The translations under genes and the position numbers were made by a program. From Paenibacillus montanisoli (GTDB lineage Bacteria; Bacillota; Bacilli; Paenibacillales; Paenibacillaceae): 64,000 bases of DNA. Under the pieces are notes generated by a model. That model did no database searches, was not told where the DNA came from, and was given only the letters and a program-made list of their open reading frames with translations. Below, piece after piece: positions 25,999-34,978 of the stretch (positions are counted from its first letter, which is position 1; each line of letters begins with the position of its first letter). The stretch is from contig NZ_QLUW01000001.1 in the NCBI RefSeq assembly GCF_003268025.1, positions 248,001 through 312,000 of the forward strand, read 5' to 3'.

Positions 25999-26658
25999 AT
26001 GACTTTTATACCTATAGATCGTATTGTCAGTTTGGGTAATGATGGCATTTATACAAGTACAAATAGTGCTAATTCAGCAATAATAAATCTTTTTAACGAT
26101 ACGGTTTCTCAAGTAGCCGTAGAAGTTACTAATCCGCATCCGTCGTGGCCGAGTCTGGATAATTTTGGGGAGGACGACAATCCAAGCATAGAATTCAGAG
26201 ATACAACAAATCCGCGCTATATTTGGAATAAATCAAAAGCGCAACCAGGAGATACTGTTTATTTTGCTGCAGCGTCCACCCCTATGGCAGCAACAAATAT
26301 TATTGATTTATTTGTGTGTATAACAGCCTTTGCCGATGATGCTTTTGAAGTGAATCAAATAAGTTTATGCAGAGTAACGGATTCAGGCGATTTAATAGAA
26401 ATTGAAATTGAAGATTTACTGAGTACTCCTTTGCAGGATGGACCGATGACCCTACCTGTCTCTGATTTAGAGTCTCCTCCTGGATGGCAAACAGTTCGTT
26501 ATTTCTCTAATATATATCGACGAGGCGGTCTTTCTCCAAATCCAAATCATTATTCGCTAGTAGTAATCTTCAAAGCTGTTAATTACCCTGCTCCTGCAAA
26601 TCCTGACGATAATCCAGGAGCGATAGCCTTTAATATTGACATCTATAAACTAACATAG
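25999..26658 (+). CDS. Orphan-family protein (similar to the gene at 63197)
   Basis: Protein of 219 residues with no signal peptide or membrane helix, acidic and rich in Asn, Asp, Pro and Thr, with many short beta-type stretches. I do not recognise the family. It aligns loosely with the protein encoded at 63197-63808: the shared order is WP....., a PGxxxxFAA segment, a TFAD/AFAD segment, an Asn/Pro-rich loop and a C-terminal PGxxxFxIxxxKxT. GAAAGGAAGAG precedes the ATG. It is monocistronic with a terminator at 26696 and is AT-rich compared with flanking ABC genes, suggesting acquisition. A spore-layer or surface role is possible but not shown. Confidence 0.65.
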   Translation: MTFIPIDRIVSLGNDGIYTSTNSANSAIINLFNDTVSQVAVEVTNPHPSWPSLDNFGEDDNPSIEFRDTTNPRYIWNKSKAQPGDTVYFAAASTPMAATNIIDLFVCITAFADDAFEVNQISLCRVTDSGDLIEIEIEDLLSTPLQDGPMTLPVSDLESPPGWQTVRYFSNIYRRGGLSPNPNHYSLVVIFKAVNYPAPANPDDNPGAIAFNIDIYKLT

Positions 26659-26695
26659 ACCCTTTTACGATTGCTTTATATATCGATCATGGAAG

Positions 26696-26742
26696 AAACA
26701 GGTCATCGCCACCATTACAGCGGAGTGACCTGTTTTGTTTTT
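26696..26742 (+). terminator. Rho-independent terminator
   Basis: AAACAGGTCA pairs with TGACCTGTTT, followed by TGTTTTTC. It ends the orphan-family gene. Confidence 0.85.
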
Positions 26743-26805
26743 CTAAATAATAGTAATTGAGGATGTTGTTCGAAATGTGTTTAATCGGCCCCGGCAATTT
26801 CGTAG

Positions 26806-26836
26806 GTAATAATTTCAAGAAAAACGCACCATACTA
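26806..26836 (+). promoter_or_regulatory. Possible sigma-G promoter of the germination operon
   Basis: CATACTA at 26830-26836 matches the sigma-G -10 pattern CATnnTA. The element 18 bp upstream, GTAATA, only partly fits the -35 pattern. Germinant-receptor operons of Bacillus are transcribed by sigma-G in the forespore, so position and context agree, but the match is incomplete. Confidence 0.35.
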
Positions 26837-26874
26837 CAGGAATAATGTTCGCATAATCAATTCGGAGGATATAA

Positions 26875-27963
26875 ATGAAAAACAATTCAATATCGTTGTT
26901 GCAAACAAGCATGATATTCATGCTTTCCGTTGGATTGCTAAACCATGTCATTATCATTCCGATGCTGTTAGATAAAGCGCAACGCGATAGCTGGATCTCC
27001 GTTCTGCTTGCAGGCGGATTATTTATGATTTGGGTCGTCTTGCTGTATTCCGCTCTTGGCAAAAATCGGGATAAGCATCTTTTTCAATGGCTTAAGCTTA
27101 CATACGGTGCAACGGTATCCTACTTTCTGGCAGGGCTTGCGTGCATTTACGTCTTTACATTATCAACGATTACCTTAAAGGATACCGTTACTTGGATTCA
27201 TCTCTCGTTCTCGACTCGCACCCCAACGATCGTTTTAGCGGCTGCTTTATTAGTTGTCTGTGCTTACAATGCTTATAAAGGAATCCAGTCAATAGCCAAT
27301 ACAGCGGCAATATTTTTACCGTTTGTCGTCCTATTCGGCTTTTATGTGATGACGGCCAATTATCCGAATAAGGATTACTCTTTGTTAAAGCCTTATCTGG
27401 AGTTTGGCATGAATCCCGTCTGGCATGGGACCATATATGTCATGTCAGGACTACTCGAATTATCGCTGTTGCTATTTATTAGGCAATACATTCGTAAGCG
27501 CATATCGTTCATGTCGCTTGTGCTGCTGACCTTGATCCTTATCGGGCTAACATTTGGTCCATTAGTCGGCGCGCTCATCGAGTTTGGTCCTAAACATGCC
27601 TCCCATTTAAGGTTCCCCGCCTATGAAGAGTGGAGACTCGTGACGATAGGCCACTTTATTGAGCACATGGATTTTTTAAGTATTTATCAGTGGTTCAGCG
27701 GGGCTTTCCTGAGGATTTCGCTGACACTTTTTTTGATCAACGATATTCTGAACATTAAGACAAAAAGGAAAAAGACGTTATTCCTGTTTCTTATTTGTTC
27801 GATCCAATTAATCGTAATCAATCTGCCGTTTAGCGATCCCAAATTTGTCAGCTTGGTCTCAAATATTTTGTTGCCAGGTATATTTTGGGGAATGTCCGGC
27901 TACTTCCTGGTTATCATTGGATTAATTCATTTCGGATACAGGTGGAGAAGAATAGAATCATGA
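26875..27963 (+). CDS. GerAB-type spore germination permease
   Basis: Integral membrane protein of 362 residues with about ten helices, belonging to the APC-like spore germination permease family (B subunit of GerA-type receptors). Typical features are the early TSMIFMLSVGLLNHVIIIP helix and the KGIQSIANTAAIFLPFVVLF segment. In the B subunit this region forms the nutrient-binding pocket in the inner spore membrane. ATG follows TCGGAGGATATAA. Its stop overlaps the start of the A subunit (ATGA). The order here is B-A-C rather than the more familiar A-B-C. Confidence 0.92.
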   Translation: MKNNSISLLQTSMIFMLSVGLLNHVIIIPMLLDKAQRDSWISVLLAGGLFMIWVVLLYSALGKNRDKHLFQWLKLTYGATVSYFLAGLACIYVFTLSTITLKDTVTWIHLSFSTRTPTIVLAAALLVVCAYNAYKGIQSIANTAAIFLPFVVLFGFYVMTANYPNKDYSLLKPYLEFGMNPVWHGTIYVMSGLLELSLLLFIRQYIRKRISFMSLVLLTLILIGLTFGPLVGALIEFGPKHASHLRFPAYEEWRLVTIGHFIEHMDFLSIYQWFSGAFLRISLTLFLINDILNIKTKRKKTLFLFLICSIQLIVINLPFSDPKFVSLVSNILLPGIFWGMSGYFLVIIGLIHFGYRWRRIES

Positions 27964-29423
27964 GTAAATCAATGAAATCAGCGAATGTTAAGCCCTATGA
28001 TTCATTTCGGCAACTGTTCAAAGACTGCAGCGATGTACAGGTAAACAAACTGATGGTTACGCAGAAGGATGGATCTTCGTCTGAGATACTCCTCGTATAT
28101 TGCGATGGGCTGTGCGATGTAAATACGATCAATCAAGTATTTATTCCTTTTTTGATTGAAATGTTTAAAGAACATACCATATCCAACAACGCTGAATTAA
28201 AGCAGTACCTGCCATTTCAGCTTAGTCCCCTCCCGCAGGACTGGGATGCCGGATTCATCATTAGCAAGATTTTCAATGGCGAACTGCTGGTATATTTTCA
28301 AGACGCAGCCTCCCTGTATACCTGGAATCTAGCCAATGCGCCGCAGAGGAAAACAGAGGAGTCGAATGCCGAGCTTTCGGTAAGAGGACCTCGCGACGGT
28401 TTTACTGAAGATACGAGAGTCAATGTAGCCTTAATAAGAAAAAGATTAAAAACAAATGCTTTGGCAGTTGAAGAATATACGCTCGGAACGCAGACGCAAA
28501 CCAAGACGGTGCTTCTTTATATGAAGGATGCCATAAATCCGGCCATTGTTAAGGAGATCACATCCAAATTGGCCAGCGTGAAGGTCAAAGGTTTGATCAG
28601 CAGTACGCAACTGGAGGAGGCACTGGTCGATTACGCTTTTTTTTCAAAGTTCGTCTATACCGGCCGGCCGGATTTTGCGGTGAATTCTCTCATGCACGGC
28701 AGGTTTGTCATTATTGTCGAAGGTTCGCCAACGGTGATCATTGGGCCGATTAACCTTACATTTATGTTCAATACTTCGGAAGATGCTTATACGCTTAATT
28801 GGTTTGTCATGTTTACCCGTTTGTTAAGGCTGTGCGGTATTTTTCTTTCCGTGTTTCTTCCCGGGTTTTGGATCGCGCTGCTTACCTACCATCAGGATCA
28901 GCTCCCGTTCACGCTGCTAGGGACACTTGTTTTTTCAAGGCAAGGCGTCCCGCTGCCGGCTCCGCTCGAGGCTGTTATGATGATTCTACTGTTTGAATTG
29001 TTTCGTGAAGCGGGCATGCGCTTGCCATCTTCGATCGGACAGACGATTTCCGTTGTTGGCGGATTGATAGTCGGACAGGCGGCCATCAGTGCGGGTATGA
29101 CGGCACCAGGCATTCTTGTCGTCGTAGCCATCTCGGTATTGGCTTCGTTCACTATGGTGAATCAAAATATGGTTGGCTTCGTTAGTCTGCTGAGATTAAT
29201 CGTACTGGTGATCAGCGGCGTGCTCGGCTTGTTCGGATTATTGATTTGTATCTTAGCCCTCGCTGTATATATCGTTAATCTGGAATCCTTCGGCGTCAAA
29301 TATTTAAGTCCGGTGAGTCCCATCAGCTACAGAGACATGTTCAAAATTTTATTCCGTATGCCTTGGGGGAAGAAGGAGGGAACTCCCCGCTTTTTCAAAA
29401 AAAACGGAGATGATCAAACTTGA
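27960..29423 (+). CDS. GerAA-type spore germination protein
   Basis: A subunit of the germinant receptor, 487 residues. A large cytoplasmic N-terminal half (about 1-290) is followed by about five membrane helices; the conserved family block around FTLLGTLVFSRQGVPLPAPL and RLPSSIGQTISVVGGLIVGQ is clear. I chose the ATG at 27960, which overlaps the gerB stop as ATGA with GGTGGAG upstream, over an earlier in-frame start at 27885 that lies inside gerB. It is followed by the C subunit with a 4-bp overlap. Confidence 0.93.
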   Translation: MSKSMKSANVKPYDSFRQLFKDCSDVQVNKLMVTQKDGSSSEILLVYCDGLCDVNTINQVFIPFLIEMFKEHTISNNAELKQYLPFQLSPLPQDWDAGFIISKIFNGELLVYFQDAASLYTWNLANAPQRKTEESNAELSVRGPRDGFTEDTRVNVALIRKRLKTNALAVEEYTLGTQTQTKTVLLYMKDAINPAIVKEITSKLASVKVKGLISSTQLEEALVDYAFFSKFVYTGRPDFAVNSLMHGRFVIIVEGSPTVIIGPINLTFMFNTSEDAYTLNWFVMFTRLLRLCGIFLSVFLPGFWIALLTYHQDQLPFTLLGTLVFSRQGVPLPAPLEAVMMILLFELFREAGMRLPSSIGQTISVVGGLIVGQAAISAGMTAPGILVVVAISVLASFTMVNQNMVGFVSLLRLIVLVISGVLGLFGLLICILALAVYIVNLESFGVKYLSPVSPISYRDMFKILFRMPWGKKEGTPRFFKKNGDDQT

Positions 29424-30568
29424 GGTGGGTACGACTAGTATTGGTTATTGGAATGGTCTCGCTTTTGCTCACCGGCTGCTGGGGGGCAAGGGAAATTGAG
29501 CATCTGGCCTATGTCAATTCGATCGGTATCGATTATGCCAAAGGCAAAGTGGTGTTTTATATCCAATTGATCAGTTTTAATAATATTGCCAAGAAAGAAG
29601 CCGGAGCCGGAATGACTAAGGAATTGGTCACCATTGGCAAAGGTGAAGGAAGGACCGTGGATGAGGCCATTTTTGACCTATATAAGACGGCGCAGCAAAG
29701 ATTGTCCTGGAGCCATGTAAAAACGTTGGTGTTTACGGAAGCGGCGCTGCGCGAGAATGTCATTCATGGCGTTTTGGACCAAATGGACCGATATTACGAG
29801 TTTCGGTATACCATTTGGACGATGGCAACCCGAGGCTCGATCGAGAAGCTGTTAAGCGCATCCCCGACCCAAAACATGTCAACGCTGTACTCGCAATTAA
29901 ATAACCCTAAGGACCGTTATTCCCAAAGCTCGATTGTTGCTCCATTATTTTTGTACAAATTCTTATGGAAATGGGAGGAAAGCGGTCAAACCCTGCTGCT
30001 TCCCGCGTTAAGCGTCAATGAAAAGAACTGGGTTGAGAACAAAAAGCCGTCGCCTCAACTTCAGCAAGATGGGGTATGCGCCATGCAAAGCAAGCAATTG
30101 ATGGGCTGTTTTAAGCTTGACGAAATTATGGGACTGCGATGGTTGGAGAAAAAAACCGCTCGTACCCCTTTGGTGCTTCAAATCAATCATAAACCGGTTG
30201 CGATGATGGTTGTTCAAAAAATCAAACCCTCCATCGAACCCAAGCTTTCAAACGGCGAACTTCTGTTTCACATTAAAGTCAATGCGCAAGGTTCGGTAAC
30301 GGAGCAAGAAAAACCAGTCACGGAAACGGAAATGACAAAGCTTGCCGAGAAGGAAATAAGAAGGCAGATTCAGAATACGTATTTGGTTGGATTAAAATCA
30401 GGTGCAGATCTTCTAGGGCTCTCCAACTCGCTCTATCGAACCAACCCGAGGGAATGGCACCGTTTGGAGAAAGATGGCGCTTTGCCGTTAAAGCCTGAAT
30501 CCTTAGGGGAAATCGATGTGAATATAGGATTATCGGATGTGGGGATCGCTAAAATAATGAAAAAATGA
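29420..30568 (+). CDS. GerAC-type germination lipoprotein
   Basis: C subunit of the receptor, 382 residues. A short signal peptide ends in the lipobox LLTGCW (Cys20); the family-typical REIEHLAYVNSIGIDY follows, and the C-terminal half has the GerAC domain order (LxxxxxRRxIQNTY, then NPREWHRLE). It sits on the outer face of the inner spore membrane and completes the A-B-C complex that triggers germination in response to nutrients. TTG start overlapping the gerA stop; stop followed at 30607 by hairpin repeat A. Confidence 0.93.
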   Translation: MRWVRLVLVIGMVSLLLTGCWGAREIEHLAYVNSIGIDYAKGKVVFYIQLISFNNIAKKEAGAGMTKELVTIGKGEGRTVDEAIFDLYKTAQQRLSWSHVKTLVFTEAALRENVIHGVLDQMDRYYEFRYTIWTMATRGSIEKLLSASPTQNMSTLYSQLNNPKDRYSQSSIVAPLFLYKFLWKWEESGQTLLLPALSVNEKNWVENKKPSPQLQQDGVCAMQSKQLMGCFKLDEIMGLRWLEKKTARTPLVLQINHKPVAMMVVQKIKPSIEPKLSNGELLFHIKVNAQGSVTEQEKPVTETEMTKLAEKEIRRQIQNTYLVGLKSGADLLGLSNSLYRTNPREWHRLEKDGALPLKPESLGEIDVNIGLSDVGIAKIMKK

Positions 30569-30606
30569 TTGGAGAAATTATTGAGATAAGATAGAACATG
30601 TTAGAT

Positions 30607-30642
30607 GCTGCATGACTTCTAGCAGAGTCATGCGGCTTTTTT
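30607..30642 (+). repeat. Dispersed hairpin repeat A, copy 3 (terminator of ger operon)
   Basis: GCTGCATGACTTCT pairs with AGAGTCATGCGGC, followed by TTTTTT. It lies 38 bp after the gerC stop, so this copy probably works as its terminator. Confidence 0.75.
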
Positions 30643-30684
30643 GGCGTACTCAGATGGAAGATTATTGGCGCTGGGGGTTAGGAT

Positions 30685-31260
30685 TCATTTCATCGTACAT
30701 AAACTTGTCGCAATACCTCCTGCAGTTATTGTAAGGATAGATAAGAGAAAGGTTTCAGCCGAAAGCAACAATCCTCCAAGACAAATGATAATTCCATCAA
30801 TAACAAAAATAAGCACACCGACATTAACGGGAATTAATTTAGAAAGCAATTGAGCAAGTAAATCGGTACCTCCGGTGCTTGTTTCATAGCGCAACATGAT
30901 TCCAATTCCTGTACCAATGATAAATCCCCCGATAATTGCACTGCTGAACGGAGTTAATACCACATTTTTTAATAAACGGTGGAGGGATTCCTCCGACAAA
31001 TCGATCACTAACGAGGAAATTACCAATCCGTATACGCTGTTATACAGCATGTTACGGTAGTAAAGCCATGCCAACAATAAAATAGGAGTGCTGCACAAGA
31101 ACATGACTGCTCCTATTTTAACTCCAAATAAATAATGGATGATAAGGGCAATGCCAATAACTCCTCCATCCAGAATGCTATACGGTGTCAGAAAAACATT
31201 AATTCCAATTGCAATCAATATGCTTCCTATTATAATTACTATTATTTTATTGTTTAACAT
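30685..31260 (-). CDS. YitT-family membrane protein, truncated form
   Basis: Membrane protein of 191 residues with about five helices: GSILIAIGINVFLTPYSILDGG is the conserved first helix and loop of YitT (DUF161) proteins, and the ETSTGGTDLLAQLL motif lies near 130. Most YitT proteins continue with a cytoplasmic DUF2179 domain to about 280 residues; here the gene stops after the membrane part. The start is uncertain: ATG at 31260 is used, with TTG at 31275 the alternative, because GGAG sits 15 bp before the former and directly against the latter. Function of the family is not established. Confidence 0.8.
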   Translation of the reverse strand: MLNNKIIVIIIGSILIAIGINVFLTPYSILDGGVIGIALIIHYLFGVKIGAVMFLCSTPILLLAWLYYRNMLYNSVYGLVISSLVIDLSEESLHRLLKNVVLTPFSSAIIGGFIIGTGIGIMLRYETSTGGTDLLAQLLSKLIPVNVGVLIFVIDGIIICLGGLLLSAETFLLSILTITAGGIATSLCTMK

Positions 31261-31354
31261 ATAATAATAGATCAACTCCGGGAATGGCCTGTCTTATATT
31301 ATGCAGGTGATAGTCAGAATAAGATAAAAGATGGTATGATCGTGAGTTAAGACG

Positions 31355-31392
31355 GAAAAAATCCCCAGGCCGTGAATATCGCCTGGGGATCA
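31355..31392 (-). terminator. Terminator of the secreted PHP-domain gene
   Basis: Read on the minus strand, ATCCCCAGGC pairs with GCCTGGGGAT and runs into TTTTTTCC. It starts 5 bp from the stop codon. Confidence 0.9.
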
Positions 31393-31396
31393 TTTA

Positions 31397-32968
31397 TTAT
31401 TTGATGACGCTCACGTAAATCGGATTGGAGTAGAACCACAAGTCACTGTAGTTCCGTTTATTGATCGCTTCGAAACGCGCCTCGTTGTCCGCGATATCCG
31501 TTTTTACGTCCATCAGAGGCTCGCCGTTTTGCGTTTCGCCCGGAATGTCGGTACCGAGGTTCGTGCCTCTTAGGCGGAAGTATTGATCTTTGGTCGCTTT
31601 AAGCTTGTACGTAATAACATTGTAGCCGTCCTTCGTCGTCTTCCAGTCTTTGCTGGTGAATCGCTTGAGTACTACAGTCGAATCATTGGTATCTTTGGCG
31701 TATTCAGGCGTGCCCGGCATCTTCTTGCCGGTGATGTCGCCGGTAATCAAGTCGACGTGGTCGACTTTTACTTGGTCGCCGTTATTGTTCTTTTCCGAGC
31801 TTTTGAACTTGATCGTGATCGTGAGTTGCTTGCCGTCTCTTGCAACGATCGTTTCGCCCATTCCCGCATCGGATCTGTTTTCGGAATTATCCTGCGTGAC
31901 GTTAAAATCGAGCGCGTTTATCAAATCGCCGAATACGGAGAATGATTTGCCGGAACGCATGCCGTTCAGCACAGCCAGGGCGTCGTTGCCTTTAATCCAC
32001 GTATAGTTTTTGGAATATTGGCCCGGGTCGTAGCCGCTGGAATACAAGCGGTTATCGCTAATATAGAAATGGGCGTCCGAGTTGGAGAAATTGAAAAACT
32101 TGCGTCCTTCTCCAAGCAATGCATCCCACGCGCCGCCCAGGTGAGCCAACATGTAATCCGAACCGCCGTAAGTACGGTTTTTCGGATTATCCAGGTTTTC
32201 TCCGCCGCGATCCGGCTCCATTTGGTTGCCGACCATGCCTTCGAATCCGAACGCTACCGTAGGCGCAATATTGTTGAAATCACGGAAGTCCTCGATTGTG
32301 TAAACCATCTTTCTGTTGGGGTGGTTAAAGAGCGCGAAGCTCGTATCTTTATAATTCGTTTCCAGCCATTTCAAAGCCGTGCGGGCATCTTCTTTGGTCG
32401 AGAACGCGCGGGCATCCTTCGCCGACCAAGCGGCTACGTCTGCCGGATCGAAAAGCTTCTCGTCGCGGTTCGTGAACAAGTACTCGAAGTGGCTGGCGGC
32501 TTTAAGGCTCTCGTCCGAGCCCGGATTGTCCGTCAAAAGGCCTACGCCGACATGCTCGTAAGTCGGCATGTCCCACTCAAAGCCCGAGAAGATGATCTTG
32601 CCTTTGTATTTGCCTTCCGCTTGCAATTGTTTGATTTTCGGAACTTGATATTGCAGCATTCCTTGAGATAAAGGAATCGGTCCGCCCGGGATCGGATTTC
32701 CCTCGTCGTCGCGGGATTCCATGCGCAAATGATCGGCCGTGCCCATCCAGTCCAATCCGTATTTCTCCAACCCTGCATCGAGCATGCTGGTCAAAGAGTG
32801 CTGAGCGTCATCGGATTGAAACGTATGCACGTGATATTCGCCCGCGAGCCATTTTCCGTCATTCTCATCTTCGTTTCTGACACCAGTCGCATGTGCGCTC
32901 TGCGTCAGCAAGGCTGCGGTCAAGGTGACGCTGCCCAAAAGCATAGCGGTAGACTTCTGTTTGAACAT
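31397..32968 (-). CDS. Secreted PHP-domain phosphoesterase-like protein
   Basis: Protein of 523 residues. A Sec signal peptide ends at AHA (about residue 27). The PHP metal motif YHVHTFQSDD opens the domain at about 46, followed by WMGTADHL, FSGFEWDM, FALFNHPNRK and FFNFSNSDAHFY, which supply the further His/Asp/Glu ligands. The C-terminal 170 residues look like a beta-sandwich accessory domain. PHP proteins hydrolyse phosphate esters with two or three metal ions; being exported suggests scavenging of external phosphorylated compounds. A near-consensus sigma-A promoter with a cre-like site lies upstream. Confidence 0.82.
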   Translation of the reverse strand: MFKQKSTAMLLGSVTLTAALLTQSAHATGVRNEDENDGKWLAGEYHVHTFQSDDAQHSLTSMLDAGLEKYGLDWMGTADHLRMESRDDEGNPIPGGPIPLSQGMLQYQVPKIKQLQAEGKYKGKIIFSGFEWDMPTYEHVGVGLLTDNPGSDESLKAASHFEYLFTNRDEKLFDPADVAAWSAKDARAFSTKEDARTALKWLETNYKDTSFALFNHPNRKMVYTIEDFRDFNNIAPTVAFGFEGMVGNQMEPDRGGENLDNPKNRTYGGSDYMLAHLGGAWDALLGEGRKFFNFSNSDAHFYISDNRLYSSGYDPGQYSKNYTWIKGNDALAVLNGMRSGKSFSVFGDLINALDFNVTQDNSENRSDAGMGETIVARDGKQLTITIKFKSSEKNNNGDQVKVDHVDLITGDITGKKMPGTPEYAKDTNDSTVVLKRFTSKDWKTTKDGYNVITYKLKATKDQYFRLRGTNLGTDIPGETQNGEPLMDVKTDIADNEARFEAINKRNYSDLWFYSNPIYVSVIK

Positions 32969-33014
32969 GGAAATTCCTCCTAAAATGATGTAGCCTCACT
33001 GGTGCTGCCTGCTC

Positions 33015-33043
33015 AGTATAGAAGAAAATGTAAGCCCTTTCAA
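33015..33043 (-). promoter_or_regulatory. Sigma-A promoter with overlapping cre-like site
   Basis: On the minus strand TTGAAA, a 17-bp spacer and TATACT lead toward the PHP-domain gene. Overlapping the -35 is TGAAAGGGCTTACA, which differs from the cre consensus TGWAANCGNTNWCA mainly at one central base, so CcpA-mediated catabolite repression is plausible. Confidence 0.6.
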
Positions 33044-33267
33044 TAAATCGAATGTACTAACTGCGATATGTTCAAGACCTCAATCCCTCCGTGAAGGATC
33101 AGGACTCCGGCGCTATCCGCATTATTACAAAACAGCTCGTTCATTAGTTACATTTAGGTTACTGAGTAATCTTTTTTTCACTTCTTATGTTCAGTCAATT
33201 CCATTGCTATAATAGTAAGCATTTAAAGCCCATATGCGAATCTACCTTGGTAAGGGATGTGAGAAGC

Positions 33268-34053
33268 ATGACGAATCTATCCAAACTCGGACTCGGAGGA
33301 CACTCGTTCATCGAGGAATTGGGCAACGATCCGCTGGCTTCGTTCGAAGAGCAGTGCGCGATTGTCGACGCGTGCCTCGATAACGGGATTCAGTTGATCG
33401 ATACGACCTATTATCAAGAACGAGTGGCGCTCGGGAACGTATTGCAAGCTCTGGGCAGGCGTAAAGAAGCGGAAATCATGGCGTGGAATTTCTTCAACCT
33501 GCCGGGCCAGTCTGATAAGCTGGTTGGTTTTAGCTGCTATGAGCCGCATCATATCGATATGATGCTGAAAGAATTGCAAACCGATTATATTGATGTTCTG
33601 GTTATTCACGCTCATGAGGATGAACGAAAACTCCGGCAGGAGATGGATCTTGCGAAGCGATGGGTGGATGAAGGAAAGGTGAGAAGGGTCGGGCTCGGCA
33701 TGGTTGGACCGGACCATCTAGCCGGCCTTCCTGCTGATCATCCGGTTACGCATGTTCTTGCTCCTTACAATCTGTTTCATCAGGGGGCAAAGGATACGTT
33801 CGGCATGGCAAAGGAGATGGGACTGACAACGGTTGCCTTATCGCCTTTCATTCGCGGTTGGAAGCTTAACGAAATCGCGGCAGACAAAAATCAAACTGCG
33901 GATCTTTTACTGCGGTGGGTGACCGGACAGCAACTGGTCGACCGTGTCATCGTTTCGATGAGGAAAAGAGAGTGGGTCCAATCGAATCTGCAAGCTGTTA
34001 AACGGGGCCTGTTAACCGAGAAGGAGATTAAGCTGGTTGATGAATGGGTTTGA
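33268..34053 (+). CDS. Aldo/keto reductase-like protein with atypical active site
   Basis: Protein of 261 residues of the aldo/keto reductase fold: LGLGGHSF at the start, the Asp/Tyr motif LIDTTYYQERVALGNVLQ, the TDYIDVLVIHAHED strand with the active-site His, and VRRVGLGM later. The usual catalytic Lys of the next strand (normally in a TK motif) is replaced by MAWNFF, so NADPH-dependent reduction may be impaired or altered. The length is short for the family (about 280-330). ATG 33268 has AAGGGATGTGAG upstream. Monocistronic. Confidence 0.75.
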   Translation: MTNLSKLGLGGHSFIEELGNDPLASFEEQCAIVDACLDNGIQLIDTTYYQERVALGNVLQALGRRKEAEIMAWNFFNLPGQSDKLVGFSCYEPHHIDMMLKELQTDYIDVLVIHAHEDERKLRQEMDLAKRWVDEGKVRRVGLGMVGPDHLAGLPADHPVTHVLAPYNLFHQGAKDTFGMAKEMGLTTVALSPFIRGWKLNEIAADKNQTADLLLRWVTGQQLVDRVIVSMRKREWVQSNLQAVKRGLLTEKEIKLVDEWV

Positions 34054-34090
34054 TATGATAATTAGACCGCGTCCTATGTCAGAGGACGGT

Positions 34091-34516
34091 CTATTTTCGT
34101 TTCGGATCTGTAAGCAGATCCATATACTTCTCCAGTTTCTTGAACCTCCGATCGTAGCTTTGCTTTTCTAGTAATTGACGGAGCCAGTAAAGCGCCCTTT
34201 CCTTGTCTCCGTATTGAATGAAGGCTTCCATGATTTTACTAATATTGCTCGAGTAATTGAAGGGCTCCTCCAGAACCATTTCCAATGCCTGGTCAAAATA
34301 ATCCAGGGCCTGCCGGTGGCTCTTCAGCTTGAGCGACAGCATGCCTAAGTAAACAAGACCGCTGGCGATTTCCTTCTCCGCGAAGGGCTGAAGCACGGCT
34401 CGCTTCATGGTTTCCATCGCTTTGCGCCTCATGAAGAGCGACTCATACAGCGCGGCACGTTCCACATAGTGATTGTATTTCTTTAATGGCCTTAGGAGAG
34501 AGAACACCTGCATCAC
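34091..34516 (-). CDS. TPR-like helical repeat protein
   Basis: Protein of 141 residues, mostly helical. Paired helices such as ALYESLFMRRKAMETMKRAV, GLVYLGMLSLKLKSHRQALDYFD and ERALYWLRQLLEKQ fit tetratricopeptide-type repeats. No enzymatic motif. The N-terminus begins with GTG-ATG and only a weak ribosome site, and the protein starts within a repeat, so it may be the C-terminal part of a longer ancestral protein, for instance a Rap- or AimR-like regulator; this is inference only. Confidence 0.6.
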   Translation of the reverse strand: MMQVFSLLRPLKKYNHYVERAALYESLFMRRKAMETMKRAVLQPFAEKEIASGLVYLGMLSLKLKSHRQALDYFDQALEMVLEEPFNYSSNISKIMEAFIQYGDKERALYWLRQLLEKQSYDRRFKKLEKYMDLLTDPKRK

Positions 34517-34608
34517 CCATTCAAAAAGTTATGTTACGTTCATTATGGCCCAATTGTGGGGAATCATCCGGTAGATGGTATGCTGAGGTGGAGAGGGGGG
34601 CGACGGAT

Positions 34609-34926
34609 TTGAGTGATGGGCAAATCCTTATGCTCTGTATACTAGTGACGGCGGTAATTGGCATAGGAGGGTACTTTGCCGCACGATATGGCGGCGGCCG
34701 CTCTTATGAGATTGAGCTTACTTTGGATGAGGTCAAAGATTATTTTTTCAAAAGGCATCGGTGTAGGGATTGCGATACCAAGTTAAAACGCATTGCGAAT
34801 GATGAGTATCTAGGTGAAGGCTGGACGAATAACATGGGGACGCATTCCTATAGCAAGCAGTATAAACGGAGCTACCACTTGCAATGCCCGAAATGCTTGA
34901 GAAGGTACAGCGCTGAGGACTACTAG
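34609..34926 (+). CDS. Small membrane protein with zinc-ribbon-like CxxC pair
   Basis: Protein of 105 residues: one N-terminal membrane helix (about 5-24, ILMLCILVTAVIGIGGYFAA), then a cytoplasmic part with CRDCDTKLKR and HLQCPKCLRRY, two CxxC knuckles likely to bind zinc. The TTG at 34609 is preferred because GAGAGGGGGG lies upstream and the product then begins just before the helix. It faces the TPR gene divergently and precedes the serine hydrolase gene by 52 bp. Family not recognised. Confidence 0.65.
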   Translation: MSDGQILMLCILVTAVIGIGGYFAARYGGGRSYEIELTLDEVKDYFFKRHRCRDCDTKLKRIANDEYLGEGWTNNMGTHSYSKQYKRSYHLQCPKCLRRYSAEDY

Positions 34927-34978
34927 GGCAGGGTATGTTGCTGCAATCTTTCAATCTATTAGTGGAGGCGATTGGTTC

